A DNA stretch of 64,000 nucleotides from Roseomonas mucosa ATCC BAA-692 (lineage in GTDB: Bacteria; Pseudomonadota; Alphaproteobacteria; Acetobacterales; Acetobacteraceae). The stretch spans positions 248,001 through 312,000 of the forward strand of contig NZ_JHWD01000001.1 of assembly GCF_000622225.1 (NCBI RefSeq), in the 5' to 3' direction. Positions within the stretch are counted from its first letter, which is position 1. The number at the start of each line of letters is the position of its first letter. This document shows positions 33,173 through 41,709 of this stretch, one piece after another. Below the pieces are notes generated by a model that was not told the origin of the DNA, did no database searches, and saw only the letters and a program-made list of their open reading frames with translations. The position numbers and the translations under genes were made by a program.

Positions 33173-34783
33173 ATGCAAAGACGTGACCTTCTGAAGGCCG
33201 GGCTGACCGCCCCCATCCTGGCCACACCCATCCTGGCCACCCCCATCCTGGCCCGCCCGGCCCTGGCCCAGGGGGGGAATTCCGGCGCCACCCGTGCCCG
33301 CACCCTGCGCTTCGTACCGCAGGCGGCGCTGACGGTGCTGGACCCGGTCTTCCTCAGCGCCACGATCAGCACCACGCACGGCTTCTGCGTCTTCGACACG
33401 CTCTACGCCACGGACACCAAGCTGCGGCCGCACCCGCAGATGGCGGAAGGCCACGAGACCAGCGAGGACGGGAAGCGCTGGACCATCCGGCTGCGCGAGG
33501 GGCTGCGCTTTCATGACGGGGAGCCGGTGCGGGCGCGCGACTGCATCGCCTCGCTGGAACGCTGGGCCTCGCGCGACCAGTTCGGGCAGATCCTGCGCCA
33601 GAGCGTGGCGGAATGGACGGCGCCGGACGACCGCACCCTGTCGATCCGCCTGCACCGGCCTTTCCCGGCGCTGCTCTATGCCCTGGCCAAGCCGGCCTCG
33701 GTGGTGCCCTTCATCATGCCGGAGCGCATCGCGAAGACGCCGGGCGACAAGCCCATCACCGAGATCACCGGCTCCGGCCCCTGGCGCTTCCTGCCGGACG
33801 AGTTCAACAGCGGCAGCCGCGTCGCCTATGCCCGCAACGAGCGCTACGTGCCCCGCGCCGAGCCCGCCGACGGCGCCTCGGGCGGCAAGCTGGTGCATTT
33901 CGACCGGCTCGAATGGCACATCATCCCCGATGGCGCGACCGCGGCGGCGGCGCTGAAGACCGGGGAGGTGGACTGGGTGGAATACCCGCTGCCGGACCTG
34001 ATCCCGTCCCTGAAGCAGGACCCGAGGCTGGCCTTCCAGGTCTATGACCCGATGGGCTTCCTCGGGATCATGCGCTTCAACCATCTGCACCCGCCCTTCA
34101 ACAAGGCGGAGGTGCGCCGCGCCGTGCGCGACCTTGTGGCGCAGCCGGATTTCATGGCCTCCGTCGCCGCCCCGGGCGACTGGGCGGAATGCCATGCCAT
34201 GCTCCCCTGCACCCTGCCGGGTGTGGAGAGCCATGCGCCCGTGGCGCCGGACCTGGAATCGGCCCGGAAGATCATCCGCGCCGCCGGGGTGGAGGGGGCG
34301 AAGGTGGTGATCATCAACGCCTCCGACTTCGCCGCCATCGCGCCGCAGGGGCGACTGGCCGCGCAGCTGATGCGCCAGCTCGGCTTCGACGTGGATCTGG
34401 TGGAGACGGACTGGGCCAGCGTGCTCGCCCGCCGGACCAGCAAGGCGAAGCCGGGCGAGGGCGGCTGGAACATCCTGCCCACCAACGCCCCCTCCGGCTC
34501 CATCGCCAACCCGGCGGTGAACTTCGCCATCCGCGGCAATGGGGAGAAGGCCTGGTTCGGCTGGCCCGAGGACCCGGCCACCGAGGAGGCAATCGACCAC
34601 TGGCTCTATGCCCCGGATGCCCAGGCGCAGTCCCTGGCGCTCCGCCGCGTGCAGGAGACGAGCTGGAACAGCGTGCCCTTCGCGCCCACCGGCATCTTCG
34701 TGCTGCAGACCGGCTTCCGCGCCGATCTTTCCGGCGTGCTGCAGGGGCCGAACCCGTACCTGTGGAACCTGCGCCGCGCCTGA
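33173..34783 (+). CDS. SBP_bac_5 ABC transporter substrate-binding protein under TPP control
   Basis: Periplasmic binding protein (536 aa) of the peptide/nickel/opine class. A Tat signal RRDLLKAG is followed by a leader containing three copies of PILAT/R and ending PALAQ. Mature part: LRFVPQAALTVLDPVF, LRFHDGEPVRARDCIASLERW, TGSGPWRFLPDEF, MRFNHLHPPFNKAEVRRAV. GAGAGAGG nine bases upstream sets the start. No permease or ATPase genes adjoin, so it is an orphan receptor. The TPP riboswitch in its leader suggests that it binds thiamine, a thiamine precursor or breakdown product, rather than peptides; this is inference. It resembles the gene at 42722-44320, which has no riboswitch. Confidence 0.9.
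   Translation: MQRRDLLKAGLTAPILATPILATPILARPALAQGGNSGATRARTLRFVPQAALTVLDPVFLSATISTTHGFCVFDTLYATDTKLRPHPQMAEGHETSEDGKRWTIRLREGLRFHDGEPVRARDCIASLERWASRDQFGQILRQSVAEWTAPDDRTLSIRLHRPFPALLYALAKPASVVPFIMPERIAKTPGDKPITEITGSGPWRFLPDEFNSGSRVAYARNERYVPRAEPADGASGGKLVHFDRLEWHIIPDGATAAAALKTGEVDWVEYPLPDLIPSLKQDPRLAFQVYDPMGFLGIMRFNHLHPPFNKAEVRRAVRDLVAQPDFMASVAAPGDWAECHAMLPCTLPGVESHAPVAPDLESARKIIRAAGVEGAKVVIINASDFAAIAPQGRLAAQLMRQLGFDVDLVETDWASVLARRTSKAKPGEGGWNILPTNAPSGSIANPAVNFAIRGNGEKAWFGWPEDPATEEAIDHWLYAPDAQAQSLALRRVQETSWNSVPFAPTGIFVLQTGFRADLSGVLQGPNPYLWNLRRA
33211..33255 (+). repeat. Three 15-bp tandem repeats in a Tat signal peptide
   Basis: Three successive units of CCCATCCTGGCCAC-type sequence, each encoding Pro-Ile-Leu-Ala-Thr/Arg. 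They extend the hydrophobic core of the signal peptide of the SBP gene. Such repeats can change copy number by slippage. Confidence 0.85.
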
Positions 34784-34792
34784 TCCGGTGCT

Positions 34793-34960
34793 GCCTCTCC
34801 CACACCCTCTCCGCTCAAGGAGGCAAGCACCTCCCCGGGACCCCGCCTGGAGCGGGCGCCGCGCGGATTCGGCGAATGCCCACGGAGAGGAGGCCCAGGA
34901 CGCTCAGGGTCCTGACGGAGCGGGGGTATCGGGGGCGGGGCAGGGCCTTGCCCCCGGGTC
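34793..34960. repeat. Compound palindromic repeat, copy 3
   Basis: Between the convergent SBP and nhaA genes. The left end, GCCTCTCCCACACCCTCTCCGC (34793-34814), matches the inverted right end of copy 1 with one difference. The right part has CCAGGACGCTCAGGGTCCTG (34895-34914) followed by a hairpin of G-rich and C-rich arms, GGGGGCGGGGCAGGGCCTTG (34931-34950) running into CCCCCG. Same family as copies 1 and 2. Confidence 0.75.
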
Positions 34961-34974
34961 AGGGGAGCGGCGCC

Positions 34975-36204
34975 TCAGGAGACCCGGACCGCCTCGCCCC
35001 GCGCATCCAGCGCCCGTCCTGTGACGCGCAGCAGGGCGGCGCCGCAGAGGGCGGAGACCACCGAACCCCCGAGCACGCCGATCTTCACCGCGTCCTGCAT
35101 TTCCGGATGGGTGGGGAAGGCGAGGAGGCCGATGAAGAGGCTCATGGTGAAGCCGATGCCGCAGAGCAGGGCGGTGCCGTAGATCTGCGGCCATGTCGCC
35201 CCGGCCGGGCGTTCCGCCACGCCGAGCTTCACGGCCAGCCAGGCCCCGCCGAAGACACCGATCTGCTTGCCGATGAAGAGGCCCAGCCCGACGCCGAGCG
35301 AGACGGGGCCGAGCAGGGCCTCCGGGCTCATACCAACAAAAGAGACGCCGGCATTGGCGAAGCCGAAGATGGGCAGGATCAGGAAGTTCACCCAGCGGGT
35401 CAGCCCGTGCTCCAGCCGGTGCAGCGGCGAGTTCGCCGTGTCGTCGGCGCCGCCCGGGCGGTGGCGCAGGGGGATGCAGAGCGCCAGCAGCACGCCCGCC
35501 AACGTGGCATGCACGCCCGATTGCAGCATGAAGAACCAGAGCAGCGCGCCAAGCAGCAGATAGGGCCAGAGCTGCCGTGTCCCGGCCCGGTTGAGCAGGA
35601 AGAGCAGCACCAGGATCACGCCATCGGCGCCCAGCGCCAGCAGCGACAGGCTGTCCGTGTAGAAGATCGCGATGATCACCACGGCGCCGAGGTCGTCGAG
35701 GATCGCGAGGGCCGCGAGAAAGATCTTCAGCGAGGCCGGCACGCGCTGCCCCAGCAGGGAGATCACCCCCAGGGCGAAGGCGATATCCGTGGCGGCGGGC
35801 ACGGCCCAGCCGCGCAGCGCCTCCGGATCGCCATGGGCGAAGCCGACATAGATCAGCGCCGGCACCGCCATGCCGCCCAGGGCGGCGATGCCGGGCAGGG
35901 TGCGGCGGCCCCAGCTGGCGAGCTGGCCGTCCAGCATCTCGCGCTTGATCTCCAGCCCGACGAGCAGGAAGAAGACCGCCATCAGCCCGTCATTGATCCA
36001 GTGCAGCAGGCTGAGGCCGCCGATATAGGCGTGCAGCGCGTGAAAATAGGCCGGTGCCAGGCCGGTATTGGCCACGATCAGCGCCAGGGCGGCGGCAGCC
36101 ATGAGGACCAGGCCGCCCGAGGCGCTGTGGTCCAGGAAGTCACGGAGCAGGGACAGGACGGGGCGGCGTGGGGCGAGGGCCATGGGGCGGCGCGGCTCCT
36201 TCAT
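34975..36204 (-). CDS. nhaA: Na+/H+ antiporter NhaA
   Basis: Inner-membrane sodium/proton antiporter (409 aa) for pH and salt homeostasis. The family signatures are present: [40 protein letters not shown] with the transport-site Asp, and [16 protein letters not shown] with the Asp-Asp pair. [18 protein letters not shown] lies near the end. ATG 36204 gives a start MKEPRRPM; an ATG seven codons later is possible. Confidence 0.96.
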   Translation of the reverse strand: MKEPRRPMALAPRRPVLSLLRDFLDHSASGGLVLMAAAALALIVANTGLAPAYFHALHAYIGGLSLLHWINDGLMAVFFLLVGLEIKREMLDGQLASWGRRTLPGIAALGGMAVPALIYVGFAHGDPEALRGWAVPAATDIAFALGVISLLGQRVPASLKIFLAALAILDDLGAVVIIAIFYTDSLSLLALGADGVILVLLFLLNRAGTRQLWPYLLLGALLWFFMLQSGVHATLAGVLLALCIPLRHRPGGADDTANSPLHRLEHGLTRWVNFLILPIFGFANAGVSFVGMSPEALLGPVSLGVGLGLFIGKQIGVFGGAWLAVKLGVAERPAGATWPQIYGTALLCGIGFTMSLFIGLLAFPTHPEMQDAVKIGVLGGSVVSALCGAALLRVTGRALDARGEAVRVS

Positions 36205-36407
36205 GTCAGGGGCACGTCAGGGGCGGGAGGGGGGCAAGGAGCGTGGCTCCCTCCCAGGAATGCCCCCCCGGGGACGGGGGTTTTCCACGTTTGGCATGGC
36301 CGCACAACATGAACGGGGTGTCATCGGCCCGCGGCGGCGCCGGTTCCTGTCGGGTGTGGCGGAACGGGCCGGGGCCGGATGCCGCGCAGCGGCCCGCCCT
36401 GGCGCGG

Positions 36408-37103
36408 TCAGGCCCGCCCGGCGATGCTCACCAGGAGGAGCGGGTCCACGCGGAGCTTGGCCAGCGCCCGGCGCCACTTGGCGTCGTTCTCCTCCTCCTC
36501 GAAGATCAGGGCCTCGTCCGGGGACACGTTGAGCCAGGCATTCTGCTGCAGCTCCTCCTCCAGCTGCCCCGGTCCCCAGCCGGCATAGCCCAGGGCCAGC
36601 AGGCCCCGGCGCGGCCCGCCGCCGCCGGCGATGGCCTTGAGGATGTCCACGCTCGCCGTCAGGGCCAGCTCGGGATCGACCTGCAGGCTGCCCTCGCTGG
36701 ACCAGTCCGCCGTGTGCAGCACGAAGCCGCGCCCGCCCTCCACCGGCCCGCCGGCATGCAGCGCGATGCGCCGCTGCGGCGGCACCGGCGCCACGTCGAG
36801 CTGCTTCAGCAGGTCGTCGAAGGACAGGTTCTCGATGGCCTTGTTCAGCACGATGCCCATCGCGCCGTCCGAGGAATGGGCGCAGAGGCAGATCACGCTG
36901 CGGGCGAAGCGCGGGTCCTGCATGCTGGGCATGGCGATCAGGACCTGCCCGGTCAGGGAGGTGCTGTCGGGCAGGCGGATGCCCTGGTCGCGGTCCTTCC
37001 GGCTCCGCCGCCGGGCCGGGCGGCGGGCAGGCGTGTCCTTGCCTCCCTCGGGCGCGTCCTCGGGAAAATCGGGGGTGTCGTCGTCTCGTGCGTGCCTCGC
37101 CAT
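36408..37103 (-). CDS. YqgE/AlgH family protein (DUF179)
   Basis: 231 aa. The N-terminal 45 residues are charged (Asp, Arg, Lys-rich, PARRPARRRSRKDRD) and longer than usual. Then comes the family core: LTGQVLIAMPSMQDPRFARSVICLCAHSSDGAMGIVLNK, ALHAGGPVEGGRGFVLH, ALGYAGWGPGQLEEEL. The function of this family is unsettled; AlgH was linked to alginate control in Pseudomonas. Start MARHARDDD at 37103. Divergent from the peroxiredoxin gene. Confidence 0.9.
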   Translation of the reverse strand: MARHARDDDTPDFPEDAPEGGKDTPARRPARRRSRKDRDQGIRLPDSTSLTGQVLIAMPSMQDPRFARSVICLCAHSSDGAMGIVLNKAIENLSFDDLLKQLDVAPVPPQRRIALHAGGPVEGGRGFVLHTADWSSEGSLQVDPELALTASVDILKAIAGGGGPRRGLLALGYAGWGPGQLEEELQQNAWLNVSPDEALIFEEEENDAKWRRALAKLRVDPLLLVSIAGRA

Positions 37104-37360
37104 CGCCCCTGAATGTGGCGGGCTCCCCGGTCGCCCGCAAGCGGCCTGTGGCGACAAGCCGTCTCCGCCATCGTGTTTTCAGCACGGTCCTGGCGGATGC
37201 GGGCGAAGGCGCCTCCGGGGCGGCGTTCCGGGCGGTTCCGGAAGGCTGGCGGCACAGCTTCGCCGGGGGGCTGGCGCTTGACAGCCCGGCTCCGCTCGCG
37301 CCGCATCCGCACAGGCGCCCCACAGTCCCATCGGGGCGCATCCCGCAGGAAAGGAAGCCC

Positions 37361-37843
37361 ATGCCCATTCAGCCCGGCGACACGATCCCCTCGGTCAGGC
37401 TCATGCGCGCCACCCCGGACGGACCCCAGGAGCAGGACACCGCGGAATTCTTCGCCGGCCGGACGGTGGTGCTGTTCGGCGTCCCCGGCGCCTTCACCCC
37501 CACCTGCTCCGCCCGCCACCTGCCGGGCTTCAAGGAGCAGGCGGAGGCGTTGCGCGCCAAGGGCGTCGATGCGATCGCCTGCATGGCGGTGAACGACGCC
37601 TTCGTCATGGCCGCCTGGGCCCGCGACCAGGGCCTGGGCGAGGAGATCGCCATGCTCGCCGACGGTTCCGCCGCCTTCACCCGCGCGCTGGGGCTGGAGA
37701 TGGACCTGGGCGCCCGCGGCATGGGGGTGCGCTGCCAGCGCTTCGCCCTGATCGCCCGCGACGGCAAGGTGGCGCATGTGGGGATCGAGGCTCCGGGCGC
37801 CTTCGAGGCCAGCAAGGCCGAAACGATCCTGGCGGCGCTGTAG
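37361..37843 (+). CDS. Peroxiredoxin (Prx5 type)
   Basis: 160 aa thiol peroxidase. The peroxidatic Cys is in GVPGAFTPTCSARHLPGF, the exact Prx5/AhpE-like pattern, and further Cys residues occur in DAIACMAVNDAF and GVRCQRFAL. It has the typical length for the group that reduces peroxides with glutaredoxin or glutathione. GGAAAGGAAGCCC precedes the ATG; the frame upstream is open but unrelated. A small unknown gene follows after 22 bases. Confidence 0.94.
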   Translation: MPIQPGDTIPSVRLMRATPDGPQEQDTAEFFAGRTVVLFGVPGAFTPTCSARHLPGFKEQAEALRAKGVDAIACMAVNDAFVMAAWARDQGLGEEIAMLADGSAAFTRALGLEMDLGARGMGVRCQRFALIARDGKVAHVGIEAPGAFEASKAETILAAL

Positions 37844-37865
37844 CCGAACCTGTAGGAAGGCTCCC

Positions 37866-38177
37866 ATGCCCAAAATCGCACCGAACCCAGCGGACCCCAT
37901 CGGGGCCTTGGCCGAGATGACACGCTGGAGCCTGTTCGCCTGGCAGGCCGGGTGGGTCTTCACCCTCCGTTCGGCCAGCCTCTGGGCGGAACCCGCCACG
38001 GCCGCCCCGGCCCTGACGGCCATGGCGCTGGAGAAGCAGCGCGCCTTCACCCAGGGCTGGATGGATGCGGGCCGCAAGGCGCTGCAGGGTGCCGATGCGC
38101 GGCAGATCGCCAATGCCGCGATGGCCCCCGTCCGCCGCCGTGTCGCGGCGAATGTGAGGACCCTGGGCCGATCCTGA
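37866..38177 (+). CDS. Small protein of unknown function
   Basis: 103 aa, not recognised. Largely helical, with a stretch MTRWSLFAWQAGWVFTLRSASLW that is amphipathic rather than clearly membrane-spanning, then a second helix with basic residues (NAAMAPVRRRVAANVRTLGR). Size and composition recall short phasin-like granule proteins, but that is only an impression. GTAGGAAGGCTCCC before the ATG is a strong ribosome site, and the gene probably shares the peroxiredoxin transcript. Confidence 0.65.
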   Translation: MPKIAPNPADPIGALAEMTRWSLFAWQAGWVFTLRSASLWAEPATAAPALTAMALEKQRAFTQGWMDAGRKALQGADARQIANAAMAPVRRRVAANVRTLGRS

Positions 38178-38197
38178 ACCGGGCCATGGATGACCCG

Positions 38198-38293
38198 GAG
38201 CGACGGCGTCGTTAATTATTCTTAATTCGTATCAAGTGGTTATGTGTCAATTTAATCGAGATTTTGGTTGCAGATTTCGACACGCCGTCGCTC
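38198..38293. repeat. 12-bp inverted repeats around an AT-rich core
   Basis: GAGCGACGGCGT (38198-38209) and its exact complement ACGCCGTCGCTC (38282-38293) enclose 72 bases that are strongly AT-rich (TTAATTATTCTTAATTCG and similar) in otherwise GC-rich DNA. It could be a closed RNA structure, a miniature mobile element (no target duplication seen) or the promoter region of the following gene with a looping site. Confidence 0.6.
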
Positions 38294-38429
38294 TATAGGT
38301 GCTTCTGATCATTGGGTCCCCGCCCGCCCGGCATGAATGCCGGTGGCCCTGGCGCCTCTCCGCGAGGCGTCGCCGCCGGAAGCCGTGCAGCGGCCGGCAG
38401 GGACCCTGGCACGTTCCGAAAGGGGTTCC

Positions 38430-38699
38430 ATGCCGGTTATCCTGGTGCCGAGTTCGCTCCGCCGATACACAGCCCAGCAGGCACAGGTCACGGTCGAGGG
38501 CGACACCGTCCAGTCGGTGCTGGACAGCCTGGTGGACGACCTGCCGGAGATGCGGGGCCATCTCTTCACCGCGAATCGGCTCCGGCCCTTCGTGATGGTC
38601 TTCAAGAACGGGCAGGACATCCGCCTGCTGAACGGGCTGGACACGCCGGTCGACGGCAAGGACGAGATCCGCATCCTGGCGAGCATCGCCGGCGGATGA
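38430..38699 (+). CDS. CysO/MoaD-like sulfur carrier protein
   Basis: 89 aa ubiquitin-fold sulfur carrier ending in Gly-Gly, the residue pair that is adenylated and thiocarboxylated. The sequence (VILVPSSLRRYTAQQAQVTV, RPFVMVFKNGQDIRLLNGLDTPV, ILASIAGG) is more like Mycobacterium CysO than ThiS or MoaD of E. coli. CysO carries sulfide to CysM for cysteine synthesis; no cysM or Mec+ peptidase lies nearby. AAAGGGG precedes ATG 38430. The stop overlaps the next start (ATGA). Confidence 0.88.
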   Translation: MPVILVPSSLRRYTAQQAQVTVEGDTVQSVLDSLVDDLPEMRGHLFTANRLRPFVMVFKNGQDIRLLNGLDTPVDGKDEIRILASIAGG

Positions 38700-39877
38700 G
38701 CGCGCGCCTCGCGGATGCTCCGCTGCCGGACCTCAGCGCCGCGGAGCTGCGGCGCTTCGGTCGTCACCTGATCCTGCCGGAATTCGGCATCGAGGGGCAG
38801 CGCCGGCTGAAGGCCGGCAGCGTGCTGCTGATCGGCGCCGGCGGGCTGGGCTGCCCCACCGCCCTCTACCTCGCCGCCGCGGGCGTCGGCCGCATCGGGC
38901 TGGTGGACCCGGATGTGGTGGAGGAGACCAACCTCCAGCGCCAGGTGGCGCACGGCTATTCCACCCTGGGCCGGCAGAAGACGGAAAGCGCCGCCGCGCG
39001 CATGACCGACCTGAACCCGGACCTGGTGATCGAGCGGCACGACGTCTTCCTGACCGTGGACAACGCGCTGGACCTGATCGCCGGCTATGACGTGGTGATC
39101 GACGGGACCGACAACTTCCCGACGCGCTATCTCGTCAACGATGCCTGCACCAGGCTCGGCATCCCCAACGTCTATGGTGGCGTGCTGCGCTTCGACGGGC
39201 AGCTCAGCGTCTTCGATGCCCGGGTCGGCCCCTGCTACCGCTGCCTCTTCCCCGAGCCGCCGCCGACCGAACTCGCGCCCAACTGCGCCGAGGCCGGGGT
39301 GCTGGGCGTGCTGCCGGGCGTGATCGGCGCGCTGCAGGCGACCGAGGCGATCAAGCTGCTCACCGGCATCGGCACGCCGATGATCGGGCGGATGCTGGTC
39401 TATGACGGGCTGGACCTGAGCTTCGGCACCGTCACCGTGGCCAAGGCGCCCGACTGCCCCTGTTGCAGCAAGCCGCGTTCCGAGATCGTGCTGCGGGAGG
39501 TGCAGATGGTCTGCTCCGCGCCCGTGGTCGGGCAGGGGCTTTCCGCCGCCCAGGCCCTGGCCCGCCTGGAGGCGGGGCCGGAGATGGTGCTGCTCGACGT
39601 CCGCAATCCGCCGGAATGGATGGGCGGGACCCTGCCGGATGCCCTGCGCATCCCCAAGCCGCTGATCGACGAGGCGATCGGCGCGCTGCGGGAACAGGGC
39701 ACCGCCGCCGCCGGCGTGCTGGGCGATATCCCACGGGACCGCGACGTGCTGGTCTACTGCCAGTCCGGCATGCGGAGCGCGGCTGTCATCCGCGCCCTGG
39801 CCACGGCCGGCTACGATCCCGGGCGGCTGTTCAACCTGGAGAAAGGCTTCTCCGCCTGGACCGGGCCGAAGGCCTGA
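38696..39877 (+). CDS. MoeZ-like adenylyltransferase/sulfurtransferase (MoeB + rhodanese)
   Basis: 393 aa. The N-terminal E1-like domain has LIGAGGLGCPTALYLAAAGVG (ATP loop), DGTDNFPTRYLVND, zinc CxxC pairs (PCYRCLF, CPCC) and NCAEAGVLGVLPG. The C-terminal rhodanese domain has the active loop VLVYCQSGMRSAA. MoeZ-type enzymes adenylate the C-terminus of a sulfur carrier and then transfer sulfur to it. ATGA overlap with the carrier gene makes this pair a functional unit. Followed by a strong terminator. Confidence 0.93.
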   Translation: MSARLADAPLPDLSAAELRRFGRHLILPEFGIEGQRRLKAGSVLLIGAGGLGCPTALYLAAAGVGRIGLVDPDVVEETNLQRQVAHGYSTLGRQKTESAAARMTDLNPDLVIERHDVFLTVDNALDLIAGYDVVIDGTDNFPTRYLVNDACTRLGIPNVYGGVLRFDGQLSVFDARVGPCYRCLFPEPPPTELAPNCAEAGVLGVLPGVIGALQATEAIKLLTGIGTPMIGRMLVYDGLDLSFGTVTVAKAPDCPCCSKPRSEIVLREVQMVCSAPVVGQGLSAAQALARLEAGPEMVLLDVRNPPEWMGGTLPDALRIPKPLIDEAIGALREQGTAAAGVLGDIPRDRDVLVYCQSGMRSAAVIRALATAGYDPGRLFNLEKGFSAWTGPKA

Positions 39878-39892
39878 CGATCCGCCTTTCGC

Positions 39893-39929
39893 TTCCGGTC
39901 GCGGAAACGCGGCCGGAGAAAGGTTTTTT
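39893..39929 (+). terminator. Terminator after the MoeZ-like gene
   Basis: Eleven-base-pair GC-rich stem TTCCGGTCGCG-GAAA-CGCGGCCGGAG with a GAAA tetraloop, then AAAGG and a run of six T. One of the clearest intrinsic terminators in the window. A second small hairpin, GATCATT-TTGGG-AATGATC, lies at 39953-39971. Confidence 0.9.
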
Positions 39930-40143
39930 ATCCCAGAAAACGGGAAAGTGAAGATCATTTTGGGAATGATCCCGGTTAATGGCCGCTGTGTCCGCCCGGT
40001 TTCGTGCGATTCCCTAAATCTAATTAATACGACTTTACTTGGTGAGACCATGTATGCTGCACTGCGGAAACTGAGCGTTACAAAGTCTTCGTGCCGCACT
40101 GTCCTTGTGCATGACACGTTGCTCCAGCAGGGCGATTGATTCG

Positions 40144-41685
40144 ATGCCGCAAAGCAGCGCTGACCTGATTCAAGAAATCATCGCCCTGGCGCCCGATGGC
40201 CGCGCCGGCCTGGACGCGGCGACGACGGAGGCCCTGAAGGTCCTGACGCGCCGTCTCCTGGCCGCCAGGGCAGCCGAGGGCGGGCTGGACGAGGACCCGC
40301 TGGAACTCGCCATGACCCGCAACGTGGAGCTGCACCGCGACGCGGCGGCGGCGCGGCTGGCCGGGCGCCGGATCCTGGTCACCGGCGGTTCCGGCTCCGT
40401 CGGCACGCGGCTGCGCCAGTTGTTGCAAGGCTTCGGGCCTGCCGCGCTGTTCAACCTCGATATCGCCCCGCACCATGGCGAGGGCACCGGCATCACCGCC
40501 GATATCCGCGACATGGCGGCCCTCGATGCCGCTTTCCGCGAGGCGCGGCCCGACGTGGTCTTCCACCTCGCCGCGATCCGCGAGCCCGGCCGAGCCGAGG
40601 CCGTGGTGCGCGAGGCGGTGGAAACCAATGTCTTCGGCAGCGGCAACGTCATCGAGGCCTGCCAGCGCCATGGCGTGCGGGTGGCGGTCTATTCCTCGAC
40701 CGGCAAGTGCTTCGCCTATGTGACCGACCACGTCTACACCGCCACCAAGAAGCTGGCCGAGGCGCAGTGGATGCGCGCCGCCCGCCATGCCGCGGCCGGG
40801 CGGGCAGGTGGGGCGGAGGCGACGCATTTTGCCGTCACGCGCTTCACCCATGTGCTGGAGAACGGCATCATCGCCGCCGACATCCAGGCGGGGATCGAGG
40901 CCGGAATGATCGGCCTGCACGGGCCGGACCGGCATTTCAACGTGCAGAACCTGCGGCAGGCGACGCATCTCCTGGTCAATGCCGCCGCGCTGGCCGGCGA
41001 GGGGCCGGTGGATGGCTTCTGGAGCGCGGTGGATCTCGGCTGGCCGGTGAACACGCTGGATCTCGCGCTGTTCCAGATCCGGCGCAGCGGCCGCGATGTC
41101 GGCCTGCGCTTCCTGGGCGTGCCGAAGGGCTACGACGAATCCTTCTACCGCGGCCAGTTCGACTGGAGCGGCCTCTACGAGTACCACCCGCTGGTCAATG
41201 CGCTGGAGGCGCCACAGGGCTTCACCGACCGGAGCGGCACCATGGTCGGCGCCCGCGTCGGCGCGGTGCCCGATGCGGTGCTGACGCAGGAGCTGCGGCA
41301 TCTGCGCCAGGTGGTGGATGGTGCCGAGGGCGCGCCGGGAACGGTGAAGCAGGCCCTGCTGGCCGCGGTCACCGCCGTCACCGGCGCGGTCTTCGCCACC
41401 ACGCCGCCGGAGCGGCTGCTGGACGTGCTCTGGTGGGGCGCGGCGCCGGCCTGGGCCGGGCCGGGCGCCAGCACGGCCGCGCGCTACCGCAGCCTCGTCG
41501 CGCTGCTGGTGGATGCGCTGCTCCCGCATGTGGAGGAGAAGCGGTTCCATGCCTGCCCGGCACAGATGGGGCGCCTGCGGGAGGTCGCCCAGACCCTGCC
41601 GCTGATCGAAGGGTTGCAGGGCCGCGCCGCGCAGCTCCAGGCCCTGCTGTCGGCGCGGCACATGATGGACGCCGCGCACGACTGA
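40144..41685 (+). CDS. NAD-dependent epimerase/dehydratase of polysaccharide type
   Basis: 513 aa. The extended SDR fold starts at about residue 75: GRRILVTGGSGSVGTRLRQLL, FHLAAIREPGRAEAVVREAVETNVFGS, YSSTGKCFAYVTDH and VYTATKKLAEAQWMR with the catalytic Tyr-x3-Lys. The arrangement recalls CapD/FlaA1-like nucleotide-sugar dehydratases or epimerases without their membrane part. The first 70 residues and the last 180 are helical and unrecognised. Preceded by an AT-rich region (39930-40143) that should hold its promoter. Stands alone; the sugar is unknown. Confidence 0.78.
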   Translation: MPQSSADLIQEIIALAPDGRAGLDAATTEALKVLTRRLLAARAAEGGLDEDPLELAMTRNVELHRDAAAARLAGRRILVTGGSGSVGTRLRQLLQGFGPAALFNLDIAPHHGEGTGITADIRDMAALDAAFREARPDVVFHLAAIREPGRAEAVVREAVETNVFGSGNVIEACQRHGVRVAVYSSTGKCFAYVTDHVYTATKKLAEAQWMRAARHAAAGRAGGAEATHFAVTRFTHVLENGIIAADIQAGIEAGMIGLHGPDRHFNVQNLRQATHLLVNAAALAGEGPVDGFWSAVDLGWPVNTLDLALFQIRRSGRDVGLRFLGVPKGYDESFYRGQFDWSGLYEYHPLVNALEAPQGFTDRSGTMVGARVGAVPDAVLTQELRHLRQVVDGAEGAPGTVKQALLAAVTAVTGAVFATTPPERLLDVLWWGAAPAWAGPGASTAARYRSLVALLVDALLPHVEEKRFHACPAQMGRLREVAQTLPLIEGLQGRAAQLQALLSARHMMDAAHD

Positions 41686-41709
41686 CGCCGCCGGGCTTCC
41701 GCCGGAGGG

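Noticed and set aside
38430-39877. Reading the carrier/activator pair as thiS-thiF of a thiamine operon linked to the TPP riboswitch
   Set aside because: The riboswitch is over 5 kb away, three minus- or unrelated-strand genes intervene, and the carrier looks like CysO. No thiG, thiE or thiC is present.
39948-40139. 63-codon ORF in the AT-rich region before the epimerase gene
   Set aside because: It starts inside a hairpin after a terminator, has no ribosome site and no recognisable sequence. A 29-codon leader peptide from the internal ATG is possible but unsupported.
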